Part shown: one piece after another, positions 41,515 through 50,524 of the stretch
Layout of the letters: every line of letters begins with the position of its first letter
Numbering within the stretch: position 1 is the stretch's first letter
From: Archangium gephyra
GTDB taxonomy: Bacteria > Myxococcota > Myxococcia > Myxococcales > Myxococcaceae
Assembly: GCF_001027285.1 (NCBI RefSeq)
Contig: NZ_CP011509.1
Location: 9,510,501 to 9,574,500 of the forward strand
Direction of reading: 5' to 3'
Length of the DNA: 64,000 nt
Notes under the pieces: model-generated
The model's input: only the letters and a program-made list of their open reading frames with translations
Told to the model about the DNA's origin: nothing
Database searches by the model: none
Program-made: the position numbers and the translations under genes

Positions 41515-42462
41515 GTGAAGCGTCTGTTCGTCACGGGTGGCACGGGGTTCATCGGTACGCGGTTCGTCTCGCTGGCGCTGGAGGCGGGCTACCGGGTGCG
41601 GGTGCTCACCCGGAATGAGCGGGCCGCCGAGCGGTGGAAGCACGAGGGTGTCTCGGTGGTGAGGGGAGATCTGCTCACCCCGGGGCCGTGGCAGGAGGAG
41701 GCGGCGGCGAGTGACGAGGTGGTGCACCTCGCGCAGCCGCTCACCTTCGGGGCGCGGGTGACGCACCAGCGGGCCGAGGCCTACCGGGAGCAGCGGCTGC
41801 GCATGGACTCGCTGCTGCTGGACTCGCTGAAGCCGGGCACGGTGCGGCGGGTGCTCTACGTGGGAGGCACCAGCTACTACGGGGACCAGGGCACCCAGGT
41901 GGTGACGGAGGACGCCACGCCGAGGCCCACGGGCTGGGGCCCGTACATCGCGCCCGCCATCGAGTCACTGCCCAGGCACCTGGCGCGCGGGCTGCCGCTG
42001 GTGGAGGCCTATCCCGGCTCGGTGTACGGGCTGGGCTCCTGGTTCGTGGAGTACGCGCTGGTGCCGCTGAAGGCGGGCAGGCGCCTGTTCGGCCTGAAGG
42101 AGACGCTCACGCACCAGATGTCCCCCATCCACGTGGAGGACTGCGCCCGGGCGCTGCTGCACCTGCTGGAGCACGGCGAGGTGGGCCGGCGCTACTTCGT
42201 GGTGGATGATCAGCCCGTCACCTTCGGGGATCTGACGCGGGTGGCCGCCGAGACGCTGGGCGTCTCCTACCGGAAGATATTCCTCCCCCGGTGGTTGTGC
42301 CGGCTGTTGCTGGGGCCGGTGGTGACGGAATCGCTGACGAGCGAGGCGCGGCTGTCCAACGCGCGCCTGCACGGCACGGGCTTCCAGTTCCTCTACCCCA
42401 CCATCCGCGAGGGCGTGCCCGCGCTGGTGCGGCAGTGGCTGGAGGCCAGCGGCCGGAGCTGA
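41515..42462 (+). CDS. NAD-dependent epimerase/dehydratase-like protein, atypical active site
   Basis: 315 residues with a GTG start at 41515 behind GGAGGG; a GTG at 41500 is an alternative. The N-terminal Rossmann loop is intact (RLFVTGGTGFIGTRFV), followed by VVRGDLLTPGPW and VVHLAQPL. The usual Y-x3-K pair is replaced: after YVGGTSYYGDQG the Tyr segment reads GPYIAPAIESL, with Ala where the Lys should be. The C-terminal half keeps the family's SPIHVEDCARALLHLLEHG. The protein may have lost oxidoreductase activity, or it belongs to an atypical subgroup (CSP41/NmrA-like). It ends 1 bp from the convergent CNB gene. Confidence 0.75.
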   Translation: MKRLFVTGGTGFIGTRFVSLALEAGYRVRVLTRNERAAERWKHEGVSVVRGDLLTPGPWQEEAAASDEVVHLAQPLTFGARVTHQRAEAYREQRLRMDSLLLDSLKPGTVRRVLYVGGTSYYGDQGTQVVTEDATPRPTGWGPYIAPAIESLPRHLARGLPLVEAYPGSVYGLGSWFVEYALVPLKAGRRLFGLKETLTHQMSPIHVEDCARALLHLLEHGEVGRRYFVVDDQPVTFGDLTRVAAETLGVSYRKIFLPRWLCRLLLGPVVTESLTSEARLSNARLHGTGFQFLYPTIREGVPALVRQWLEASGRS

Positions 42463-42463
42463 G

Positions 42464-43549
42464 TCAGACGCGCGAGTCGCCCTCGTGCACGACCCGGCCG
42501 CCCGCGAGCAGCTTGGAGATGTGCAGGAGCCGTTCCGTGCCCAGGCGCATGAGGGCGGCGCGGATGCCGGGCTGGCCGGAGAGGTACCGCTCGAAGGGCT
42601 CGCGGCCCAGCCGGAGCACGTGGCAGGGCGTGTGCGCGCGCACCGTGGCGGTGGCCGGCTGGCCGAGCAGCAGGGAGATCTCGCCGAAGACATCACCCTC
42701 GCGCAGCGGGGGGAAGGCGGTCTCCTGCCCATCGGGACGGCGGAAGGACGGTGTGCACTGGCCACTGAGCAGCAGGTACAGGGCATCGCCTTTCTGTCCC
42801 TGGTCGATGAGGACGCGCCCGGCCTCCACCGTTTGCAGCTCGAAGATGTGGGCCAGCGATTCCCGCTGCACGGGGGGCAGCGCGGAGAAGACGGGGTGGC
42901 TGCGCAGGACGTTGGCCAGCAGCCGCTCGCGGTAGAAGGCCCCCACCGTGTCGCCGACGGAGGCGTACTTGAAGGCGATGCGATCCATGCGCGTACGGTG
43001 GAGCTCGAGCGCCAGGACGTGCTGGGCGGCCACCACGCTGGCGAGCCGGGGGCTCTCGGAGACGAGGGCGATCTCTCCGAAGAACTCCCCCTCCCCCAGC
43101 GAGGACAGCTTGCGCAGCTCGCCCCCGTCCATCTTGCGCATCACGTCCACCTTGCCCTCGACGAGGACGAAGGAGGAGCGGCCCGTCTCGCCCTCGGTGA
43201 TGAGGTGCTGTCCGGGAGCGAAGGAGCGCGGCTCCAGTACGCTGAGGAGGGACATGAAGGGCTCGCGGGCGAGCTCCGAGAAGAGGGGCACGCGCGGCAG
43301 GGCACTGGCGCCCGGGGTGGGAGCGGAGGGGCGCGAGGCAGCGGGCTTCGCGTAGAGGTCCGCGAGCAGCTGGGGGGTGCGCGTGTGGGCGGGCTCGAGC
43401 TGGAGGAGGACCCTGCACACGGCGATGGCGCGCAGCGGCTGGCCCTGGTGGGCCAGCTCGGTGGCCAGGGCCTCACCGGTGGCGAGGGCCTCGGAGGTAG
43501 GGCCGAGGGCCTTCAGCTGTTCGAGCCGGACGTGGAGGGGGTCGGACAT
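42464..43549 (-). CDS. Tandem cyclic-nucleotide-binding domain protein
   Basis: 361 residues. Residues ~1-65 are helical and TPR-like (LATELAHQGQPLRAIAVCRV, LQLEPAHTRTPQLLADLY). A linker is followed by CNB domain 1 (~90-210; EPRSFAPGQHLITEGETGRS, LGEGEFFGEIALVSESPRLA) and CNB domain 2 (~225-340; VEAGRVLIDQGQKGDALYLL, LREGDVFGEISLLLGQPATA). Each has the FGEIxLL phosphate-binding cassette, with Arg or Thr at the cassette end. No HTH or kinase domain is present, so it probably acts as a protein-protein regulator responding to a cyclic nucleotide. Such proteins are numerous in myxobacteria. Confidence 0.85.
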   Translation of the reverse strand: MSDPLHVRLEQLKALGPTSEALATGEALATELAHQGQPLRAIAVCRVLLQLEPAHTRTPQLLADLYAKPAASRPSAPTPGASALPRVPLFSELAREPFMSLLSVLEPRSFAPGQHLITEGETGRSSFVLVEGKVDVMRKMDGGELRKLSSLGEGEFFGEIALVSESPRLASVVAAQHVLALELHRTRMDRIAFKYASVGDTVGAFYRERLLANVLRSHPVFSALPPVQRESLAHIFELQTVEAGRVLIDQGQKGDALYLLLSGQCTPSFRRPDGQETAFPPLREGDVFGEISLLLGQPATATVRAHTPCHVLRLGREPFERYLSGQPGIRAALMRLGTERLLHISKLLAGGRVVHEGDSRV

Positions 43550-43602
43550 GGCCCCCCCTGTATGCCACAGGCCCCGGGAGCGTGCAGCATGGGGGGTTGG
43601 GG

Positions 43603-44196
43603 CTACACCACGGAACGAGCTGGGGGAGCTGTGACCTCGGTGAACGCCATGCCCGTTGCGCCTGTGCGCTCGAGGGCTTCCTTCACGTCCTCGGATACGA
43701 CGAGGACCACCTTCCAGCCCCAGGTGCGGAACACCCTCGCATCACCGGTTTTCGAAGGGTCGATGCGCAGTCCGGCAACCGCACTGTACTCACCGACCCT
43801 CTCTGGCTCCCCGTCTTCTGGCGTCCAGTACTGCACCTCTTCAGAGGCCTCGTCGTCGATGCACTTCACCGTGCGCGCGACGTTGACCAGGAAGTACGGC
43901 TCGGGGAGTGAGCCCACCTTCACGGGGAAGAGCTGTACGTCCCCAGGAGCCAGTTCGGACAAGACGCGGGCCACTGGCTGGGTGACCACCGGGAAGCCCC
44001 CAGCGTCGGCGAGTGAGAAGTCGAGCGCATGGCCTGGGTAGGCGACGGGGATCCAGAGCTGGCCCTCGACGTGAGCCGGTGTCCCAGCCATGAACAGCCA
44101 GGAGCCCAGTTCCAGCCCCTGTCCGTTGATGGGGGTGCCCAGCTCCCAGCGCCCTGCGAGCGTCATGTCGTCGGTGAGCCGGAAATAGCGCGTCAT
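43603..44196 (-). CDS. Imm11-type (DUF1629) immunity protein
   Basis: 197 residues, starting MTRYFRLTDDMTLAGRWELG. It matches the Imm11/DUF1629 pattern with ALDFSLADAGGFPVVTQPVA, DVQLFPVKVG, PYFLVNVARTVKCIDDEASE and a C-terminal RVFRTWGWKVVLVVSEDVKEAL. It lies directly downstream (15 bp) of the AHH-nuclease lipoprotein gene, the usual toxin-immunity arrangement in Myxococcales, and so should neutralise the AHH toxin. It is intact although the adjacent toxin is frame-shifted. Confidence 0.8.
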   Translation of the reverse strand: MTRYFRLTDDMTLAGRWELGTPINGQGLELGSWLFMAGTPAHVEGQLWIPVAYPGHALDFSLADAGGFPVVTQPVARVLSELAPGDVQLFPVKVGSLPEPYFLVNVARTVKCIDDEASEEVQYWTPEDGEPERVGEYSAVAGLRIDPSKTGDARVFRTWGWKVVLVVSEDVKEALERTGATGMAFTEVTAPPARSVV

Positions 44197-44211
44197 GTCA
44201 CTCTCCTGGCG

Positions 44212-45107
44212 TCATGGACTCCGGGTGACCAGCTTGTTGAGCCGTGAGCCCTCCCGCTGAAGTTCCTCGGCCAGACGCCTCAATTGCCGTTTGAGGGACT
44301 CCCGGCACTGAGCCGTGGTCTGACAGGTTGCTACCGCGGACTTCAGCCGGTCAAAGACCTCCTGGTGATACGCCTCGGGATGGGGACCCTTGTGCCCTCG
44401 GATGCGGACCTTGTTGGCCACATCCTCCATCGACATGCCAGCCTTGTCGAAGAGGGTCTTGAGCCGCTGGGTCCAAAGCCCGCCCCGCAGGGTGGACGTC
44501 TCGTTCTCCACGGTGGCGATGTGGTGGAGCTGGCCCTCCTCGCCGTCCTCGAGATACAGGGACAGGCCGGTGAGCAGAGCCGTCATGGCTTGCGCGGAGA
44601 AGTCTCGGAGGACGCCCGTGGCGGCCTCCACCGCCGGGGTGAGGGCAAGACCGAGGGCCAAAGCGAACCGGTCGTGATGGCTGAGGGTGGTGTCGTTCGG
44701 ACCGTCCCCAAAAGCCGGAAGCAATCCCTCGGAGGGCCGCGCCGCTCGCACAGGCGCGCGTAGCCCCCTTCGACGCTGGAGTCCTCCGCATCACAGGACA
44801 ACGATGAAACCAGCGCCCAGCGGCCGTCCAACGCTCTTCCTGGGCGTGCTGTCAGCCGAAGGGGCACCTCCAAGACGAGCTGGGCGAGCGTCTCATGCAA
44901 CTCCGCATCCGAAACCTGGACGGACGCGAAGTCGCTACTCGGCGTGAGGATGACGTACTCGCTGGGGGCTGGTGGGGGTGTGAGCGGGTGATGGCGGTAA
45001 CCCACGACGAGGCTGCCCCGTGGGAAGCTGGTGGCGCAGGCGGACTGAAGCAAGAGGAGGATGAGAGCCCAGACGCCACTGCAGGGACCTGGCCGCGTCC
45101 TCCCCAT
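44212..45107 (-). pseudogene. AHH-nuclease lipoprotein toxin, frame-shifted
   Basis: Two frames reconstruct one protein. From the ATG at 45107 the first frame reads MGRTRPGPCSGVWALILLLL with a lipobox QSACA, then a beta-rich region (ILTPSSDFASVQVSDAELHE) to RDCFRLL. The second frame continues DGPNDTTLSHHDRFALALGL and ends with the AHH domain: HHIATVENE, MSMEDVANKVRIRGHKGPHP and YHQEVFDRL. Adding one G to the G tract opposite CCCC at 44706-44709 restores RDCFRLLGDGPNDTTLS. It could be a genuine inactivating deletion or a homopolymer sequencing error. The predicted activity is a His-based nuclease of a polymorphic-toxin type; the immunity gene follows. Confidence 0.72.
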
Positions 45108-45367
45108 GGGGCGTGCACCAGGAAGACAGGTGGACACGGCGCACCTCCAGAAGCGACGCGGGGTGCGTGCCGTCGCTCCGGAAGGACACCAAGGCGCGGG
45201 TATGTCCGTCAAGCGACAGGGCTTCTTGAGCACCTGCTGCACGTAGCGTCCGAGGGCGACGTGCTCGGGGAGCCTCCCAGTCGATCCGTTTTTTGAGGAT
45301 CTGGAGCCACCGCCGCAATGGCCGGACCCGCTGGGCGTACAATGGAAGCCCCGCCGAGGAGAACGCC

Positions 45368-46045
45368 ATGGGTTCCGCTCCCGACTCGAAGCACCAACGC
45401 CCCAGGTGGAAGCTGTACGTGTTGGACATCGTCGCGCTGGGCGTGCTGTTCGTGGGCCGCGCCAGCTTCGCGGACCACTACCACGTGCCCTCCGGCTCCA
45501 TGGAGCCGACGCTCGCCATCAAGGACCACCTCGCGGTGGACAAGCGGGCCTACGGGCTGCGCGTCCCCCTCACCCACACCTGGCTCACCGAGTCGGAGCC
45601 CCAGCGGGGGGATGTCGTCGTCTTCGACTCGCCCATCGACGGCAAGGTGATGGTGAAGCGGCTGGTGGGGCTGCCGGGGGATCGCATCGCCTTCGACGGC
45701 GAGGCGCTCGTGCTCAACGGCCAGACGGTGGCCCAGGAGCAGACGGAGGACGGCGCGCGGCTCGAGCTGCTGCCGGGAGCCAGGCACGCGCTGCACCCCG
45801 AGCCGTACCAGGGGCCGGGGATGGAAGAGCTGGTGATTCCGCCGCGGCACTACCTGGTGCTGGGGGACCACCGGGGCAACTCGGCGGACAGCCGCGTCTG
45901 GGGACTGCTGCCGCGCGAGAACCTGCTGGGCCGCGTGGTGGCGGTGCTCTACAGCTCGCGCGAGGGCCTGTCCGGTGGCGAGCGCTGGTGGATTCCAATG
46001 CGCACGGAGGAGGGCTCCGGCGTGGACCCACGCCTCACGCGTTGA
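45368..46045 (+). CDS. lepB: Signal peptidase I
   Basis: 225 residues from the ATG at 45368 behind GAGGAG. One N-terminal membrane segment (LDIVALGVLFVGRASF) precedes the catalytic Ser motif HVPSGSMEPTL (S44). The Lys general base lies in VKRLVGLPGD (K98), and a last box GDHRGNSADSRVWGLLPREN is typical of S26A enzymes. It cleaves Sec and Tat signal peptides at the periplasmic face of the inner membrane. Myxobacteria usually have several paralogs, and this short one may be accessory. Confidence 0.93.
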   Translation: MGSAPDSKHQRPRWKLYVLDIVALGVLFVGRASFADHYHVPSGSMEPTLAIKDHLAVDKRAYGLRVPLTHTWLTESEPQRGDVVVFDSPIDGKVMVKRLVGLPGDRIAFDGEALVLNGQTVAQEQTEDGARLELLPGARHALHPEPYQGPGMEELVIPPRHYLVLGDHRGNSADSRVWGLLPRENLLGRVVAVLYSSREGLSGGERWWIPMRTEEGSGVDPRLTR

Positions 46046-46073
46046 ATGAACCTGCCAGCAGCCCCTGACCGAG

Positions 46074-46493
46074 TCACCTCTGGACAGCGAGGATGCGGCG
46101 GCCGGCCACATCGACGGCATAGGTAGCCTCCACGTCCAGAAGGGGTCCGCCCTTTTCACAAACCTTGGGGAGCAAGGTGATGCGGACGAACATCGCTCCG
46201 TGCGGTGCCGGGGAAGCAATCACTTCATACGATTCACGCTGATAGAGACACACTTCCTCTGGGGTGGCCCCGCGATGGGGCTTCACGTCCAGGGGAAGGA
46301 AATCGTCCATGGCGAGTTGCATGGCCGTAGCGACGGCCCCTGAGATGGTCGTCCGGGTCTCTTTCGGTAGTTCCAGGGGAAACTCGACACGCGCCGCCTC
46401 CTCCGGTGGCGCATGAACGGGGCGTTTGAACCAGGGGAGGAGCGAGCACGCTGGCAACAGCAGGACGAGCGGCAGAAGAAGCTTGCGCGTCAT
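46074..46493 (-). CDS. Hypothetical lipoprotein
   Basis: 139 residues. The signal MTRKLLLPLVLLLPACSLL has a lipobox (LPAC). The mature part contains TRTTISGAVATAMQLAMDDF, two Cys (VCLYQRE, KVCEKGG) and a C-terminal beta pair (LDVEATYAVDVAGRRILAVQ). I do not recognise a family. It is convergent with lepB (28 bp apart) and divergent from the EF-G-like gene. Confidence 0.6.
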   Translation of the reverse strand: MTRKLLLPLVLLLPACSLLPWFKRPVHAPPEEAARVEFPLELPKETRTTISGAVATAMQLAMDDFLPLDVKPHRGATPEEVCLYQRESYEVIASPAPHGAMFVRITLLPKVCEKGGPLLDVEATYAVDVAGRRILAVQR

Positions 46494-46762
46494 CGAATCT
46501 CCACTCCGGTGGGAGAGCCTGACGGACTGGCCCTCACGCGCCGCAGCGTAACACGGTCCCCGGCGACCCCATGAGAGGCCCCATCAACACCGGTCCTCGC
46601 CCGTCCGGCACACCCGCGAGGACGAGACCGCCGTCGCGCAGCGGACGTCACGGGCGAGCATGGAGGAAGGCCCTCGCCCACGCTGGGGACGGCGCTTCCC
46701 GTGCGTGGGGACGGGACCCACCTTCTCCTGCAGAGCAGACGTGCCTGCAGGAGGGCCAGGTG

Positions 46763-48766
46763 ATGAAACATCCCGCGTCGCCGAGAGTCGTCACCCTCGT
46801 AGGACCCCAGGGCGTGGGAAAGACGACCCTGTTCGAGTCGCTGTTGAAGTCCACGGGGGCGGAGGAGTTACGGACAACCGGAAGCGGCGGTGCGGCCACC
46901 GGGCGGAGCATGACGCTCGAGCTGTCCGTGGCCCACACGCGCTTTCTCGGAGAGGAGTGGACCTTCATCGACACCCCGGGAGCTACCGAGTTCACCCAGG
47001 AGGCGCGCCACGCCCTCATGGTGAGTGACGCGGCCGTGGTGGTGTGCGACGCCTCGCCCGAGCGCGCCGCGGCCCTCGCGCCCCTCCTCACCTTCCTGGA
47101 TGCACGGCGCATCCCCCACCTGCTCTTCCTCAATGTGCTCGAGGAGGGGGGCTCGCCGGTGCGCGAGGTGCTCGAGTCGCTCCAGGCCGTCTCCTCCCGG
47201 CCGCTGGTGATGCGGGAGATTCCGCTGCGCCAGGGGGGACACCTGGTGGGCGTGGTGGACCTGGTGAGCGAGCGCGCCTGGGGCCTGGGCCAGGGAGGCA
47301 AGCCCGCGCTCATCTCCCTTCCGGACTCGGACAAGCCGCGCGAGGAGACGGCGCGGCGCGAGCTCATCGAGCGGCTGGCGGACCTGGATGACGCCCTGCT
47401 CGCCCAGCTCCTCGAGGACGTGATTCCCCCGCCGCAGGCCCTCTACGCCCAGCTGGAGCGAGCGCTGCGCGAGGACCGGCTGGTGCCCGTCTTCCTGGGC
47501 TCGGCGGAGCAGGGCCTGGGCCTGGAGCGGCTGCTCAAGGGGCTGCGGCACGAGGCCCCCACCGTGGAGGAGACGCGCGAGCGCCTGGGCATTCCCAGCG
47601 AGATGCCCATGCTGGTGCAGACCTTCAAGACGCAGCACCAGCCGCACGTGGGCAAGCTGTCGATGGTGCGCGTCTGGCGGGGCGGGCTGCAAGAAGGTGA
47701 CACGCTGGCCAACAGCCGGGTGGGCGGTGTGCAGCGGGTGCAGGGGACGAAGCAAACGTCCGCCGGGATGGCCCGCGAGGGCGAGGTGGTGACGGTGTCC
47801 CGCGTGGAGGGGTTGCGCACGGGAGACCTCGCCGATGCCCAGGGCACGCTCACGCCCAGGGACTGGCCCCTGGCCCCGCCGCCGGTGCACCAGGTCGCCA
47901 TCGTCGCCGAGAAGCGCACGGATGACGTGAAGCTGACGACCGCCCTCGCGCGGCTGGTGGAGGAGGACCCATCCCTGTCGGTGGACCAGGAGGCGGACAC
48001 GCAGATGCTGCTGCTCGGAGGCCAGGGCGAGCTGCACCTGCGCATGGCCCTCGAGCACCTGCGCACGCGCATGCGTGTCCCCGTGCTGACGCGTCCCCTG
48101 CCCATCCCCTACCGGGAGACGATCCGCAAGACGGGCTCACACCATGCGCGCTTCAAGCGGCAGTCCGGCGGGCACGGGCAGTTCGGCGACGTCGTGGTGG
48201 AGGTGAAGCCGCTGCCGCACGGGGAGGGCTTCCGCTTCACCTCGGCCGTGGTGGGGGGCTCCGTGCCCAAGCAGTACATCCCCGCGGTGGAGGAAGGCGT
48301 GAAGGACGGCCTGAGGCGCGGGCCGCTCGGCTTCCCCGTGGTGGACGTGGAGGTCACCCTCACCGGCGGCACCTACCACTCGGTGGACAGCTCGGATCAG
48401 GCCTTCCGCACCACCGGGCGTCTGGCCATGGTGGAGCTCCTCCCCAAGCTGGAGCCGGTGCTGCTCGAGCCCATCCTCCAGGTGGCCATCCACGTGCCCA
48501 ACGAGGCCATTCCCCGGGCGCAGCGGCTCGTCACCAGCCGCCGGGGACAGATTCTCGGCTTCGACACGCACCCGGAGATACCGGGCTGGGAGGTGCTCAC
48601 CGCCTATGTGCCGCAGTCGGAGATGCAGGGCTTCATCGTGGAGCTGCGCTCGGCCTCCTCCGGCCTGGGCAGCTTCGTCACGCGGCAGGACCACTACTCG
48701 GAGCTGGTGGGCAAGCAGGCCGAGCGCGTGGTGAGCCACCAGCAGCAGCCCGCGGCGGAGCGGTAG
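46763..48766 (+). CDS. EF-G-like translation factor homolog (EF-G2 type)
   Basis: 667 residues from the ATG at 46763, behind AGGAGG. The N-terminal GTPase-like domain has a P-loop GPQGVGKTT (14-22) instead of the EF-G GHxDxGKTT, and DTPG (70-73). The G4 specificity motif NKxD is NVLE (124-127). Domains II-V follow in EF-G order; domain IV is recognisable by FKRQSGGHGQFGDVVVEVKP and domain V by LLEPILQVAIHVPNEAIPR and GFDTHPEIPGWEVLTAYVPQ. The group is usually annotated as EF-G-like/EF-G2. Loss of G4 and a modified P-loop suggest altered nucleotide use. It may act on ribosomes in recovery or recycling; this is an inference. Confidence 0.88.
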   Translation: MKHPASPRVVTLVGPQGVGKTTLFESLLKSTGAEELRTTGSGGAATGRSMTLELSVAHTRFLGEEWTFIDTPGATEFTQEARHALMVSDAAVVVCDASPERAAALAPLLTFLDARRIPHLLFLNVLEEGGSPVREVLESLQAVSSRPLVMREIPLRQGGHLVGVVDLVSERAWGLGQGGKPALISLPDSDKPREETARRELIERLADLDDALLAQLLEDVIPPPQALYAQLERALREDRLVPVFLGSAEQGLGLERLLKGLRHEAPTVEETRERLGIPSEMPMLVQTFKTQHQPHVGKLSMVRVWRGGLQEGDTLANSRVGGVQRVQGTKQTSAGMAREGEVVTVSRVEGLRTGDLADAQGTLTPRDWPLAPPPVHQVAIVAEKRTDDVKLTTALARLVEEDPSLSVDQEADTQMLLLGGQGELHLRMALEHLRTRMRVPVLTRPLPIPYRETIRKTGSHHARFKRQSGGHGQFGDVVVEVKPLPHGEGFRFTSAVVGGSVPKQYIPAVEEGVKDGLRRGPLGFPVVDVEVTLTGGTYHSVDSSDQAFRTTGRLAMVELLPKLEPVLLEPILQVAIHVPNEAIPRAQRLVTSRRGQILGFDTHPEIPGWEVLTAYVPQSEMQGFIVELRSASSGLGSFVTRQDHYSELVGKQAERVVSHQQQPAAER

Positions 48767-48770
48767 CCGC

Positions 48771-49637
48771 TCAGGGCGGAGGCGGAGAGAGCGCGCGCAG
48801 GCCCTCGGCGATGGCGGTGGCGATGTTGCCCATCAGATCCTGCCGCGCGTTGACGACATAGAGGTGCGGGGTGAGCGCCCACACCTCGCGCACCACGCGC
48901 CGGGGCGGTGGGGGCGGCTGGGTGCTCAGCTCGGCCTGGAGCAGGGGCAGCACCTTGTCGGACAGGCGCAGCGCGGTGTCCATGACGAAGATGGCCAGGT
49001 GGGGGCGCAGCGCGCGCACGCGCCGGAAGAAGGCGCCCACCTCATCGGGCGCCAGGTGCTTGGGCGGCGAGGACTTCATCTCCAGGTAGAGGAGCCGGCC
49101 CTCGGCCGCGGCCACCACGTCCAGGTCCCCGCCCACCTCGGGCGCGTGGAACTTCACCCCCACGGCCACGTCGAAGCCGAGCCGCCCGCGCAGCTCCCGC
49201 GCCACGTACCACTCCAGCGTGCCGCCGAAGTTATGGGCCGGGTAGCGCAGGCGGTAGCGCCCGCCGTCCTCTCGCTCGGCGAGCCCGAGCTCCACCAGCG
49301 TCTCGGCCGTCTTCTCCGCCTGCGCGGCCTCGACGTAGCGCGTGGCCTCGGTGGGCGAGAAGCTGCCGCGCCGCAGGATGGCGCCCCGGAGGAAGAGGCG
49401 GAAGGCGTAGTGGCCGAGCTGTTCCGCCAGCTTCTCGGCCGCCTCGCCCTCGAGGTCCGGCGGAAAGGGCAGATCCAACGGGGCCACGGTGGGCTGGAAG
49501 CCCCGGCGCACGAGCATGGCCAGGGCCTCGCTTCCCGCGGGCAGCAACAGCCTCGGCACGGGGGGCGCTCCCGCGGCGTACAGCTCCAGATCCCTGGCCG
49601 TGGGCAGGTTCCCGGAAGGTGGCGGCTGCTGTGTCAT
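48771..49637 (-). CDS. PD-(D/E)XK nuclease-fold protein
   Basis: 288 residues from the ATG at 49637 (good GGGAGGGT ribosome-binding site). The N-terminal half is helical, possibly winged-helix-like (GSFSPTEATRYVEAAQAEKT, LVELGLAEREDGGRYRLRYP). The C-terminal half contains the nuclease core: E142 in GGTLEWYVAREL, D171/D173 in VGGDLDVVAA, and E186-x-K188 in LLYLEMKSS, then a helix and AIFVMDTALRL. This is the order expected of PD-(D/E)XK enzymes and DUF-type restriction-endonuclease-like proteins. No methyltransferase or helicase neighbour is present, so its target is unknown. Confidence 0.75.
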   Translation of the reverse strand: MTQQPPPSGNLPTARDLELYAAGAPPVPRLLLPAGSEALAMLVRRGFQPTVAPLDLPFPPDLEGEAAEKLAEQLGHYAFRLFLRGAILRRGSFSPTEATRYVEAAQAEKTAETLVELGLAEREDGGRYRLRYPAHNFGGTLEWYVARELRGRLGFDVAVGVKFHAPEVGGDLDVVAAAEGRLLYLEMKSSPPKHLAPDEVGAFFRRVRALRPHLAIFVMDTALRLSDKVLPLLQAELSTQPPPPPRRVVREVWALTPHLYVVNARQDLMGNIATAIAEGLRALSPPPP

Positions 49638-49684
49638 ACCCTCCCCTCGGCCGCCGGACAGGCGCGGCCCCATTCACTGCCGCT

Positions 49685-50329
49685 TCACAGGTCGCAATCG
49701 ACGTCGTTGTAGGTGTTGAAGGGCACGCCCGCGACGATGAAGACCTCGCTGTTGCCGCACGGCGGCGTGCTCAGCTTCGCGTCCTGGGTGGCGATGTACC
49801 AGGTGTCCGTGCCGCCCGGCTCGTTGTCGAGGTTGCCCACGGCGAACGCGTCGATGTTGCAGCCGGGGCACGGCCCGGAGAGGCCGGGGGACTTGGGCGC
49901 CTCGCCCGCGCCCGTGCTCCAGCTGAAGCTGACCGGCATGGGCTCCGGCGTGGGCGTGGAGACCTTGAACTTCCCCTCGTCCACGGTGATGCAGTTGGCG
50001 GACTCGGGTTTGATGATGGAGCCATCCGCCTTGCGCTCCTCGCACTCCCGGGTGGGCGCGAAGTAGTAGGCGTAGCGGTTGCCCCGCTCCGGCGAGAAGC
50101 CGATGGTGCCGTGGGCTTCCGCGTAGGCGCCCTTTTCCTGCAGGTAGGAGCGCTGGGTGGTGAACCAGGTGCGCAGGTTGGACTTGGCCTCCGCCTGCTT
50201 CGCTCGCGCCTGGAACTTGAGGAAGTTCGGAATGGCCACCGCGGCGAGGATGCCGATGATGGCCACGACGATCATCAACTCGATGAGGGAGAAGCCCCGG
50301 CGCTGCGGGGGGAACGGCGGACGGCGCAT
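49685..50329 (-). CDS. Type IV pilin-like protein (prepilin)
   Basis: 214 residues from the ATG at 50329 (an upstream GTG/ATG at 50359 is possible). It has a short basic leader [12 protein letters not shown], then the class III signal [20 protein letters not shown] with the prepilin peptidase site before Phe and Glu5. A long helix ([20 protein letters not shown]) leads to a beta-rich head with paired Cys (REC/NC, PCPGC, PPCG and a C-terminal DVDCDL). It is a pilin or minor pilin/pseudopilin exported to the type IV pilus or a T2SS-like system. No other pil genes are nearby, so it may be an accessory pilin. Confidence 0.88.
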   Translation of the reverse strand: MRRPPFPPQRRGFSLIELMIVVAIIGILAAVAIPNFLKFQARAKQAEAKSNLRTWFTTQRSYLQEKGAYAEAHGTIGFSPERGNRYAYYFAPTRECEERKADGSIIKPESANCITVDEGKFKVSTPTPEPMPVSFSWSTGAGEAPKSPGLSGPCPGCNIDAFAVGNLDNEPGGTDTWYIATQDAKLSTPPCGNSEVFIVAGVPFNTYNDVDCDL

Positions 50330-50524
50330 GAAGGACCCTGAGAAGAACCGGCTGCGCACGCGAAACTATCATTGACCGGGCCTCCCGCGCTGGAGCCCCC
50401 GGAGAGGCGCATCGCGTCAAGGACGTGGCGCCTGAATGCTCCCCGGCCGGGCGGCCTCCGGGGGCCGCTCGCTGCTAGGCTGGGTCCATGGTGGGCCGAG
50501 GCCCACCCCACACTCAGGGGGCAC

